The translations under genes and the position numbers were made by a program. 9,580 nt of DNA, taken from the NCBI GenBank assembly GCA_021810175.1, contig JAJZJJ010000065.1:1-9580 (forward strand). Reading direction: 5' to 3'. A model generated the notes under the pieces. That model saw nothing but the letters and a program-made list of their open reading frames with translations, was not told the DNA's origin and did no database searches. Shown here piece after piece: positions 1 through 7,255 of this stretch. Origin of the DNA: Acidobacteriota bacterium. GTDB lineage: Bacteria; Acidobacteriota; Terriglobia; Terriglobales; Acidobacteriaceae. Position 1 is the stretch's first letter; every line of letters starts with the position of its first letter.

Positions 1-1
1 G

Positions 2-460
2 GCCGATGCCGAACAGCACTTCTCCGCCGCCCAATCCATCCTCCAGACCAACCTGCTCTCCGCCGTCTCGCTCGTCGGCTGGCTGGCCAACTATATGGAG
101 CCTCGGCACGACGGCGTTATCGCCGTCATCTCCTCCGTTGCCGGCGATCGCGGACGCAAAAGCAATTACCTCTATGGCGCTTCCAAAGGCGGCCTCAATA
201 TCTTCCTCGACGGCCTCCGCAACCGCATCGACCGCTCCGGCGTGCACATCCTGACGATCAAGCCCGGCTTCGTAGCCACACCCATGACCGCCCATCTCCC
301 GCCTGGCCCGCTCTTCGCGCAGCCCCCAGCCGTCGCCCGGGACATTCTGCGCGCCATTGAACGTCGGAACAGCGGCCTCTATACTCCGGGTTTCTGGCGG
401 CCCATCATGCTCATCGTCAGAAGCATACCCGCGCGGATCTTCAACCGGCTGAATCTCTAA
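2..460 (+). CDS. SDR family NAD(P)-dependent oxidoreductase, DprE2-like (5'-truncated)
   Basis: The C-terminal 152 residues of a classical short-chain dehydrogenase/reductase are present; the start and the N-terminal Rossmann GxxxGxG nucleotide-binding motif lie outside the window. Visible motifs are the structural Asn in QTNLL, the active-site Ser (codon 134-136, in SSVAGDRG) and the YxxxK pair (Tyr codon 173-175, Lys 185-187, in YGASK) with the usual 13-residue Ser-Tyr spacing. The PGFVATPMT segment after the active site is the typical SDR loop. The SSVAGDRGRKSN signature and the C-terminal FWRPIM...IPARIF tail recall DprE2, the decaprenylphosphoryl-2-keto-ribose reductase of arabinan precursor synthesis, but substrate identity is inferred from pattern only. 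The family fold reduces a keto group with NAD(P)H. The downstream efflux operon has its own promoter region, so the gene is probably not functionally linked to it. SDR assignment is firm; the DprE2-like label is tentative. Confidence 0.88.
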   Translation, partial: ADAEQHFSAAQSILQTNLLSAVSLVGWLANYMEPRHDGVIAVISSVAGDRGRKSNYLYGASKGGLNIFLDGLRNRIDRSGVHILTIKPGFVATPMTAHLPPGPLFAQPPAVARDILRAIERRNSGLYTPGFWRPIMLIVRSIPARIFNRLNL

Positions 461-583
461 TCGCCTGCCACAGCCTGCAATCTGAATCGCGAAAGCCCCA
501 CCGCACATCTTCTGGATAGAGTCGTCATCTCTTGCGCTGGCCGTTCGCTGTTACCTGTGAGTCCGCTATCTGCATTTTCCCGG

Positions 584-616
584 TTGACGATCTCTATACT
601 TACTGGTAAGTATAGT
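584..616 (+). promoter_or_regulatory. Candidate promoter of the tetR-RND efflux operon
   Basis: A TTGACG box (584-589) matches the sigma70 -35 consensus at five of six positions. Downstream, TATACT (595-600) and TATAGT (611-616) both look like -10 hexamers, but neither is ideally spaced from the TTGACG: 5 bp and 21 bp. At the ideal 17-bp spacing the hexamer is only TAAGTA (607-612). Both TATA-like boxes lie in the palindrome arms, so bound repressor would cover the promoter under any reading. If TATAGT is used, transcription would begin at about the ATG at 620, giving a leaderless or nearly leaderless message. That would fit the weak Shine-Dalgarno there (GGTAAG, 605-610). No other promoter-like region is evident before the permease, adaptor or channel genes. 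Confidence 0.4.
594..615. promoter_or_regulatory. Perfect palindromic operator, probable TetR-family binding site
   Basis: Arms CTATACTTAC (594-603) and GTAAGTATAG (606-615) are exact reverse complements separated by the two bases TG. A perfect 10+10 bp dyad is rare by chance and is AT-rich against a GC-rich background. It lies 4 bp before the ATG of the TetR-family gene and overlaps the candidate -10 elements. TetR-family repressors are dimers that typically bind near-palindromic sites of about 15-25 bp by their own promoters. The simplest inference is autorepression of the tetR-RND-MFP-OMF operon, relieved by a ligand. The dyad is directly visible; the binding protein is inferred from position. 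Confidence 0.75.
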
Positions 617-619
617 GAC

Positions 620-1246
620 ATGGGCGCAGGCAAATGCGAAACCCCCGCTAAAATCCTCTCGGCGGCCGCCGATCTCTTCTCCCGGGACGCCTATGCCTGC
701 GTCTCCGTGGATGAAGTCGCTGAAAAGGCCGGCTGTACCAAGGTCACCGTCTACCAGCACTTCAAATCCAAGGACCATCTGCTCGTCGAATCCCTCCGCA
801 TGCGTCTCGCCCGCCGGGAAGCGCGGCTGGATGCCTTCCTCGAACAACTGACGCCGGACTCCGACCCCCTCCTCGCCGTCTTTGACTGGCTCGAGGAATG
901 GATCGATCCCGCTCACTTTCGCGGCTGTGCCTTTGTCAAAGCTGTCAATGAGCTCTCAGCCGTTGTGCCGGAAGTCCGCGACGTCGCGCTCGAGGCCAAG
1001 GAAAAACTTGCCGACAGGTTTGCCTCCCTGGCAAAAGCATCCGGAAGGACCAAATCGCGTGAGCTCGGCCAGCAACTGGCCCTGATCTTCGAGGGCGCAC
1101 AATCTCTGGCGCTGATCCAGTCCAGCGCCCATCCCGCCACACTGGCGCGCCGCATTGCCGTCACCGTCCTGAACGACTGGGACGCCCGCGGCAATACCGC
1201 CGAACCCGGGAACCAGTCCGACCGGCCCCGAATAGGGAGACGCTGA
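620..1246 (+). CDS. TetR/AcrR family transcriptional regulator
   Basis: A 208-residue protein of normal TetR-family length. Residues 9-55 form the N-terminal three-helix DNA-binding domain: ILSAAADLF (helix 1), VSVDEVAEKAG (helix 2) and the recognition helix TKVTVYQHFKSKDHLL, where the T-x-Y-x-H/Y-F pattern is diagnostic. The remaining part is the helical ligand-binding and dimerisation domain, with a GCAFVKA segment seen in many family members. The frame stays open to a GTG at 557, but ATG 620 is preferred: from it the HTH begins at residue 9, as is usual, and the palindromic operator stays outside the coding region. The gene is the first of the efflux operon, ending 6 nt before the permease start, so the protein probably represses its own operon through the 594-615 palindrome. 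The inducer cannot be told from sequence. Confidence 0.9.
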   Translation: MGAGKCETPAKILSAAADLFSRDAYACVSVDEVAEKAGCTKVTVYQHFKSKDHLLVESLRMRLARREARLDAFLEQLTPDSDPLLAVFDWLEEWIDPAHFRGCAFVKAVNELSAVVPEVRDVALEAKEKLADRFASLAKASGRTKSRELGQQLALIFEGAQSLALIQSSAHPATLARRIAVTVLNDWDARGNTAEPGNQSDRPRIGRR

Positions 1247-1252
1247 AGCCTT

Positions 1253-4200
1253 ATGTGGATTGTTCGCCTCGCGCTCCGCAGGCCCTACACCTTCGCCGTC
1301 CTCGCTCTTCTGCTGATGGCTCTGGGCCCACTGGCCATTCTCAACATGCCGGTGGACATCTTCCCCAATATCGATATCCCCGTTGTCTCCATCATCTGGG
1401 AGTACACCGGCTTTTCCCCGCAGCAGATGGCCAACCGCATCGTCTCCATGAGCGAGCGCGCCCTGACCACGACCGTCAACGACATCCAGCACATCGAATC
1501 GACTTCCGTCGACGGCCGATCCATCATCAAGGTTTACTTCCAGCCCGGCGTCGATATCGGAAATGCGGTTGCCCAGATCACCGCCATCTCGCAGACCATG
1601 ACCCGCCACATGCCGGCGGGCACCACGCCCCCGCTGATTATCCAGTACAACGCATCCAGCGTGCCCGTCCTCGAGCTCGGACTTTCCGGCCAGGGCCTTT
1701 CGCAGACTCAGCTCAACGACCTCGGCCTCAATTTCATCCGCCCCCAGCTCGTCACCATCCCCGGCGTCGGCATTCCCTATCCCTACGGCGGCAAGATGCG
1801 CCAGGTCCAGGTGGACATCAACCTGCCGGCCCTGCAGGCGAAAGGACTGTCTCCGGCTGACGTGGTCAACGCCATCGCCGATCAGAACCTGATCCTGCCC
1901 TCCGGCACCATGAAGGATGGCAAGTTCGAGTACGAACTGGAAACCAACAGCGCCCCGCTCACCATCAGGGGCCTCAACAATCTGCCCATCCGCGAAGTCA
2001 ACGGCGCCATGGTTTACGTTCGCGACGTCGCTCACGTGCGTAATGGCGCTCCGCCGCAGACCAACATCGTTCGCGTCAATGGTCAGCGTGCCGCTCTGCT
2101 CTCCGTCATGAAGACCGGCAACGCTTCCACCCTCAACATCGTCAGCGATGTTCTGGCCAAAGTGAAGGCCATGAAATCGCAGCTTCCGCGGGCGCTCAAA
2201 ATTACCCCGCTGGCCGACCAGTCGATCTTCGTCAAAGCCGCCATCAACGGCGTTGTCCATGAGGCCATCATCGCCGCCTGTCTCACCGCGATCATGATCC
2301 TCATCTTCCTCGGCAGCTGGCGCAGCACTCTGATCATCGCCATCTCCATTCCCCTCTCCATCCTTGCCTCCCTGCTGGTCCTCTGGGCCCTCGGCCAGAC
2401 CGTCAACATCATGACCCTGGGCGGTTTTGCCCTGGCCGTCGGCATACTTGTCGACGACGCCACCGTTGCCATCGAGAACATCAATCGCCAGCTCGAAATG
2501 GGCGCCGATCTCGAAACCGCCATCCTCGAAGGCTCCGCTCAGATTGCCGTGCCGGCTTTCGTCGCCACCATCTCCATCTGCATCGTCTTCGTCCCCATCT
2601 TCTTCCTCAGCGGAGTGGCCCGCTATCTCTTCGCACCCATGGCGGAAGCGGTCATCTTCGCCATGCTCGCCTCCTACCTGCTCTCCCGCACCGTCGTGCC
2701 CATGATGGCGAAGTACCTCCTCCACATGCATGACGATGCCGCGGTGAAACGCCGCTCCGGCAGCCGCAATCCCTTCGTCCGCTTTCAGCGCGCCTTCGAG
2801 CGCGGCTTCGAGGGCATCCGCATCGCCTACAGGCGCACCCTCGATCTCTGCCTGCGCCATGCCGTCGTCTTCCTTTCCCTCTTCATGCTCTTCACCGTCG
2901 GCTCGGCCGCTTTCCTCTACCAGGACCTCGGCGAAAACTTCTTCCCCTCCGTCGACAGCGGTCAGTTCAAGCTCCATGTGCGCGCTCGCACCGGCACCCG
3001 CATTGAGGACATGGCCCACCTCTGCGCCCGCATCGACAACACCATCCGCGAAAACATCCCCAAAAATCAGCTCAGCACCATCATCGACAACATCGGCCTG
3101 CCCTATTCCGGCATCAACATGTCCTACTCCAACTCCGCCCCCATCGGCCCGGCGGACGCCGACATTCTCGTCTCCCTCAAGCCCCACCACCAGCCCACAG
3201 CGCAGTTCGTCGCAAAGCTCCGGCGCATCCTACCCAGGGCTTTCCCCGGCACCGAGTTCTACACCCTGCCCGTCGACATGGTTACGCAGATCCTCAACTT
3301 CGGTCTCCCCGCCCCCATCGACGTGCAAATCGCGGGGCACAACCTCCAGGGCGATCGCATCGTGGCGGATCAGCTCCTCAATAAGCTCAAATACGTCCCC
3401 GGCGCCGCCGACATGCGTATCCAGCAGACCTTCGACGATCCCAAACTTTCCATCGACGTCAATCGCACTCTCGCCGCCGGCGCCGGCCTCCAGCAGCGCA
3501 ATGTCGCCCAGAGCCTGCTCATTGCCAGCAGCGGCAGCTTCCAGACCTCGCCCACCTTCTGGCTCGATCCGCGCAACGGCGTGGAGTACAGCATCGCCGT
3601 CCAGTCTCCCCAATACACGCTCGACAGTCTCCAGGACCTCAAAAATATTCCCATCACCACCGGTACCCTTCCCCCGAACACCGGTTCGATGGGCCCCGGC
3701 TCTCCTCCCAGCACCGCACCCATGGGCGGAAAACCCGTAACCATCCTCAACGACGTCGCCAAAATTGTGCCCGGCGAGGAGATGGGCACCGTCACCGACT
3801 ACAACATCGTCCCCACCATCGACATTTACGGCAACGTCGTCGGTACCGATCTCGCCACAGTCGACAGGCACGTCGAGAAAATCGTCGCTCAGGAGCGCCC
3901 CCATCTGCCCCGTGGCTCCCACATCGTCATCCGTGGACAGGTCCGCACGATGTACCGCTCCTACTCCGGGCTGCTCGACGGCCTGCTCTTCTCCATCCTC
4001 CTCGTCTACCTGCTCATCGTCGTCAACTTCCAGTCCTGGATCGACCCCTTCATCATCATCACCGCTCTGCCGGCGGCTATCTCCGGCATTGTCTGGATGC
4101 TCTTCCTCACCCACACCACCCTCAGCGTTCCCGCTCTCACCGGAGCCATCATGTGCATGGGTGTCGCAACATCCAATTCCATCCTCGTCATCAGCTTTGC

Positions 4201-4513
4201 GCGTGAGCAGTTGCAGGACACCGCCGGCAACGCCCGCCTTTCCGCTCTCAATGCCGGTTACGTACGCTTCCGGCCCGTCCTCATGACCGCTCTCGCCATG
4301 ATCCTCGGCATGGTTCCCATGGCGCTTGGCCTCGGTGCCGGCGGCGGACAAAACGCGCCTCTGGGCCGCGCCGTCATCGGCGGACTCCTCTTTGCCACCG
4401 TCTCTACCCTCTTCTTTGTACCTACCGTTTTCAGCGTGCTGCACGGATGGCTCGAACGGCGGAAGTCTCGCCCCGGCCCGGATCAGCAGCTTCCCGCGGA
4501 GATTCAACCATGA
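1253..4513 (+). CDS. RND-family multidrug efflux permease (AcrB/HAE1-like inner-membrane pump)
   Basis: A 1086-residue proton-driven inner-membrane exporter of the AcrB/MexB superfamily, slightly longer than the usual 1030-1050. The start MWIVRLALRRPYTF is typical, with AGGGAG at 1234-1239 rather far (13 nt) upstream. Approximate topology: TM1 12-30, first periplasmic porter/docking loop 31-335, TM2-6 337-485, TM7 537-556, second periplasmic loop 557-905, TM8-12 907-1066. The TM4 relay aspartates are D401 and D402 (LVDDATVAIEN). R1005 and T1012 match AcrB R971 and T978, but the TM10 position equivalent to AcrB K940 is S974 (GVATSNS). A Pro/Gly-rich insert at about 804-826 lengthens the second loop. 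It should form a trimer and pass substrates to the adaptor and outer-membrane channel encoded next. The stop overlaps the adaptor ATG by 4 nt. The family is certain; the substrate is unknown, although the HAE-type loops and AcrB-like DD pair favour organic compounds over heavy metals. Confidence 0.96.
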   Translation: MWIVRLALRRPYTFAVLALLLMALGPLAILNMPVDIFPNIDIPVVSIIWEYTGFSPQQMANRIVSMSERALTTTVNDIQHIESTSVDGRSIIKVYFQPGVDIGNAVAQITAISQTMTRHMPAGTTPPLIIQYNASSVPVLELGLSGQGLSQTQLNDLGLNFIRPQLVTIPGVGIPYPYGGKMRQVQVDINLPALQAKGLSPADVVNAIADQNLILPSGTMKDGKFEYELETNSAPLTIRGLNNLPIREVNGAMVYVRDVAHVRNGAPPQTNIVRVNGQRAALLSVMKTGNASTLNIVSDVLAKVKAMKSQLPRALKITPLADQSIFVKAAINGVVHEAIIAACLTAIMILIFLGSWRSTLIIAISIPLSILASLLVLWALGQTVNIMTLGGFALAVGILVDDATVAIENINRQLEMGADLETAILEGSAQIAVPAFVATISICIVFVPIFFLSGVARYLFAPMAEAVIFAMLASYLLSRTVVPMMAKYLLHMHDDAAVKRRSGSRNPFVRFQRAFERGFEGIRIAYRRTLDLCLRHAVVFLSLFMLFTVGSAAFLYQDLGENFFPSVDSGQFKLHVRARTGTRIEDMAHLCARIDNTIRENIPKNQLSTIIDNIGLPYSGINMSYSNSAPIGPADADILVSLKPHHQPTAQFVAKLRRILPRAFPGTEFYTLPVDMVTQILNFGLPAPIDVQIAGHNLQGDRIVADQLLNKLKYVPGAADMRIQQTFDDPKLSIDVNRTLAAGAGLQQRNVAQSLLIASSGSFQTSPTFWLDPRNGVEYSIAVQSPQYTLDSLQDLKNIPITTGTLPPNTGSMGPGSPPSTAPMGGKPVTILNDVAKIVPGEEMGTVTDYNIVPTIDIYGNVVGTDLATVDRHVEKIVAQERPHLPRGSHIVIRGQVRTMYRSYSGLLDGLLFSILLVYLLIVVNFQSWIDPFIIITALPAAISGIVWMLFLTHTTLSVPALTGAIMCMGVATSNSILVISFAREQLQDTAGNARLSALNAGYVRFRPVLMTALAMILGMVPMALGLGAGGGQNAPLGRAVIGGLLFATVSTLFFVPTVFSVLHGWLERRKSRPGPDQQLPAEIQP
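4498..4513 (+). promoter_or_regulatory. RBS and ATGA stop/start overlap fixing the adaptor start
   Basis: GGAG (4498-4501) sits 8 nt before ATG 4510, and the permease stop TGA (4511-4513) overlaps that ATG. This is a classic translational-coupling arrangement. It identifies 4510 as the adaptor start in preference to the in-frame ATG at 4447, which would extend 21 residues into the permease gene and lengthen the segment before the membrane anchor with a Pro/Arg-rich stretch. Confidence 0.75.
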
Positions 4514-5775
4514 CCGATTCCACCCCACGCGGCAACCATCCGCACATCGATCCCGGCGAACTGCCTCCCATCTCTGGACGCAAGGGCCTGATCTTTGTCG
4601 TCGTCTTCCTGCTCGTAGCCGCCGCGCTCGCCGTCGCCGGCATCGTCCCCCGCCTGCGCGCGCAAAAACGTCTCGCCCAGCGCACCGACGCGCTGGCGCT
4701 TGAGGACGTTGTCGTCCGCAAACCCACGCCCGGCCCCCTCACGCAGGACATCGTCCTGCCCGGCAATATGTTTGCCTATGTCGACTCCCCCATCTATGCG
4801 CGCACCAACGGATACCTGGAAAAGTGGTACTTCGACATTGGCGCTCACGTCCGCAAAGGCCAGCTGCTGGCCGTCATCGCCAGCCCGGAAATCGACCGCG
4901 AGCTCGCCCAGGCCAAAGCCGACCTGGCCACCGCCAAATCCGCCGCCAGCTTTGCCAGCGTGCAGGCCGCCCGCTATAAGAACCTCCTCGCGCAAAACGC
5001 CGTCACCCAGCAGGACACGGAAAGCTACATCACCCAGGCCGCATCCACTCAGTCGCAGGTGCGTTCGGCCCTGGCCAACGTCCAGCGCCTTCAGCAGCTC
5101 GTCGATTTCGAACGGGTCTACGCGCCCTTCAGCGGAACCATCACCTCGCGCGATGTCGATATTGGCACCCTCATCACCGCCGCCGCCACGGAGCTCTTCC
5201 ACCTCGACGACGAACACGTCATGCGCGTCTACGTCAACGTGCCCCAGGTCGATTCCCCCGAGTGCATCCCCGGTACCCCCGCCGATCTCACTCTCCGGCA
5301 GTACCCGGGCCGTGTCTTCCACGGAAGGGTCGTCCGTACCGCGCGCGCCATCAATCCCTCGTCGCGTACCCTGCTCGTCGAAGTAGACGTCCCCAATCCT
5401 CACGGAACGCTGGTCCCCGGCGACTTCACCGAGGTCCACTTCCATGTAAAGGTCGCGACCCGCGCGATGATCATCCCGGTCTCCTCCATGATCTTCCGTC
5501 AGCAGGGTCTGCGCGTGGCGACCGTCGTCCACGGCGATGTCATCAGGATGGTCCCCATCTCCATCGGGCAGGATGACGGCAAGGTCGTTCAGGTCATCGA
5601 TGGCCTGAACCCGAACAGCCTGGTTGTCCAGAGTCCCCCGGACTCCATGATCGCTGGCGAAAAAGTAAGAGTCGTTCAACCGAATGACGACGGCATTCCC
5701 GGCGAGCCGCAGACCTCCGGCCCCGCTGGCGGCCAGCCCCCCGCCGCTTCCAACCCACACCGGGGAGGCCGCTGA
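4510..5775 (+). CDS. Efflux RND transporter periplasmic adaptor subunit (HlyD/AcrA-type membrane fusion protein)
   Basis: A 421-residue adaptor linking the inner-membrane pump to the outer-membrane channel. Residues 26-46 form one N-terminal membrane anchor; there is no lipobox cysteine, so it is held by the helix and not by lipid as in AcrA. Domains in order: lipoyl half 1 about 88-124 (ARTNGYLEKWYFDIGAHVRKGQ with the VRKGQLLAVI turn), a short alpha-helical hairpin about 130-198 rich in Ala/Gln, lipoyl half 2 about 201-232 (VYAPFSGTITSRDVDIGTLI), beta-barrel about 236-314, then the membrane-proximal domain to about 390. A Pro/Gly/Asn-rich tail (391-421) looks disordered. The short hairpin suggests tip-to-tip contact with the channel, as in other RND systems. 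The gene overlaps the permease by 4 nt and ends 2 nt before the channel gene, so the three are probably made together. Confidence 0.95.
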   Translation: MTDSTPRGNHPHIDPGELPPISGRKGLIFVVVFLLVAAALAVAGIVPRLRAQKRLAQRTDALALEDVVVRKPTPGPLTQDIVLPGNMFAYVDSPIYARTNGYLEKWYFDIGAHVRKGQLLAVIASPEIDRELAQAKADLATAKSAASFASVQAARYKNLLAQNAVTQQDTESYITQAASTQSQVRSALANVQRLQQLVDFERVYAPFSGTITSRDVDIGTLITAAATELFHLDDEHVMRVYVNVPQVDSPECIPGTPADLTLRQYPGRVFHGRVVRTARAINPSSRTLLVEVDVPNPHGTLVPGDFTEVHFHVKVATRAMIIPVSSMIFRQQGLRVATVVHGDVIRMVPISIGQDDGKVVQVIDGLNPNSLVVQSPPDSMIAGEKVRVVQPNDDGIPGEPQTSGPAGGQPPAASNPHRGGR

Positions 5776-5777
5776 TC

Positions 5778-7229
5778 ATGCGTTCCCTCGCCTGGGCGCT
5801 TGCCGCTTCCGCCTTCGCCGTTGCGCTGGCTGGCTGCACCGTCGGCCCCAATTACCATCGCCCGTCGGTTCCCACCGCGCCCGCGTGGCGCGACGCACCG
5901 CCGCCCAATCCGCCCAACGGCAGCTGGCAGCACGCCCATCCCGCCGCCGCGGCGCTGCGCGGTCAGTGGTGGCGGGTGTACAACGATCCCCGCCTCGATC
6001 GGCTGGAACAGAAAGTCGCTGTTTCCAATCAGACGCTGCGCGCCGCCATGGAAAACTACTTCGCCGCGCGCGAACAGGTTAGAGTCGCGCGCTCGCAGTA
6101 CTTCCCCACGCTTGCCGCCGGACCCTCCTTCCAGCGCACCCGCAACTCCTACAACCAGGCCAACGCCAGCAAGGCTTTCTCGAACCTCCAGTACAACACC
6201 TTCTCTCTCGGCGGCCAGGCCCAGTGGGAGCCCGACATCTGGGGACAGGTGCGCCGCAGCGTCGAAGCCGCCCGCGCCACCGCTCAGGCGTCCGCCGCCG
6301 AGCTGGCCAGTGTCGAACTGAGCCTCCAGGCCGAGCTCGCCTCCGACTATTTCTCCCTGCGCGGCCTGGACCTTCAGAAGCAGCTCCTCGACGACACCGT
6401 CCGCTCCTACCAAAGCTATCTGCACCTCACACAGATACGATTCAGAGGCGGTGTAGCCACTGAGTCCGATGTCGCACTCGCGCAGACACAGCTCGACGCC
6501 ACCCGCGCCCAGGATATCGATGTCTCCGTGGCCCGTGCCCAGTACGAGCACGCCATTGCTACCCTCATCGGAGTGCCGCCTTCCACCTTCAGCCTGCCGC
6601 CCATGCCGCTCGCTGGCCTGCCGCCCCAAATTCCCGCCGGCATTCCCTCCCAGCTCCTTCAGCGCCGCCCTGATATTTCCGCCGCCGAGCGCCAGATCGA
6701 CGCCGCCAATGCGCAGATCGGCATCACCGAAGCCGCCTGGTATCCCAACCTCTCCCTTACCGGCACTGGAGGCCTGCTCAGCGGCCGCGCCGGCACATGG
6801 ATTCAGGGCCCCAGCGAAATGTGGTCGCTCGGAGCCTCTGCCATGGAACTGCTCTTCGATGGCGGACGCCGTCGTGCCGTCACCCGGCAGGCCCGCGACT
6901 ATTACCAGGAACAGACGGCCAATTATCGCCAGGTCGTCCTCAGCGCCTTCCAGGAAGTCGAAGACGATCTCTCCGCGCTGCGCATCCTCCGTCAGGAAGC
7001 CGCTGCCGACCAGCAGGCTGTCGCCTCGGCCCGCCGCTCCCTCGCCCTCAGCACCACCAGCTACAAAGGCGGTGTGGTCGACTATCTGCAGGTGCTCACC
7101 GCGCAGACAGCGCAGCTCAGCAGCGAACAGGCTCAGGCCGGCGTCGTCACACGCCGCTTCATCGCCAGCGTCGATCTCATCCGCGCCCTCGGCGGCGGAT
7201 GGAACACCGGCAAGCTGCCCAAAATGTAA
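5778..7229 (+). CDS. Efflux system outer-membrane lipoprotein channel, NodT/OprM family
   Basis: A 483-residue TolC-like outer-membrane factor that forms the exit duct of the tripartite pump. The N-terminus is a lipoprotein signal peptide with lipobox LAGC and lipidated Cys20, followed by TVGPNYHRP, the hallmark start of NodT-family channels. Two OEP repeats follow: the first carries YFPTLAAGPSFQR and GGVATESDVALAQTQL; the second carries the diagnostic RRPDISAAERQIDAANAQIG and then AWYPNLSLTG, with YKGGVVDYLQVLTAQTAQL near the end. The internal repeat is expected, since each half supplies strands and helices to the trimeric barrel. A strong Shine-Dalgarno GGGGAGG (5762-5768) lies 9 nt before the ATG, inside the end of the adaptor gene. 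It is the last gene of the operon, facing a convergent gene 26 nt beyond its stop, with no convincing terminator hairpin between them. Confidence 0.95.
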   Translation: MRSLAWALAASAFAVALAGCTVGPNYHRPSVPTAPAWRDAPPPNPPNGSWQHAHPAAAALRGQWWRVYNDPRLDRLEQKVAVSNQTLRAAMENYFAAREQVRVARSQYFPTLAAGPSFQRTRNSYNQANASKAFSNLQYNTFSLGGQAQWEPDIWGQVRRSVEAARATAQASAAELASVELSLQAELASDYFSLRGLDLQKQLLDDTVRSYQSYLHLTQIRFRGGVATESDVALAQTQLDATRAQDIDVSVARAQYEHAIATLIGVPPSTFSLPPMPLAGLPPQIPAGIPSQLLQRRPDISAAERQIDAANAQIGITEAAWYPNLSLTGTGGLLSGRAGTWIQGPSEMWSLGASAMELLFDGGRRRAVTRQARDYYQEQTANYRQVVLSAFQEVEDDLSALRILRQEAAADQQAVASARRSLALSTTSYKGGVVDYLQVLTAQTAQLSSEQAQAGVVTRRFIASVDLIRALGGGWNTGKLPKM

Positions 7230-7255
7230 CTGTTTTAGATCAGATCATCTTTAGT

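Noticed and set aside
461..583. Possible small gene or terminator between the SDR and the TetR operon.
   Set aside because: There is no frame with a start, Shine-Dalgarno and plausible product, and no GC-rich hairpin followed by a T run.
956..3190. A 744-codon open frame on the minus strand opposite the tetR and permease genes, and a similar 432-codon one at 3230-4528.
   Set aside because: They are Asp/Gly/Glu/Val-rich, low-complexity translations caused by strong third-position C/G bias in the real genes on the other strand; they lack family motifs, while the + strand frame is an unmistakable RND permease.
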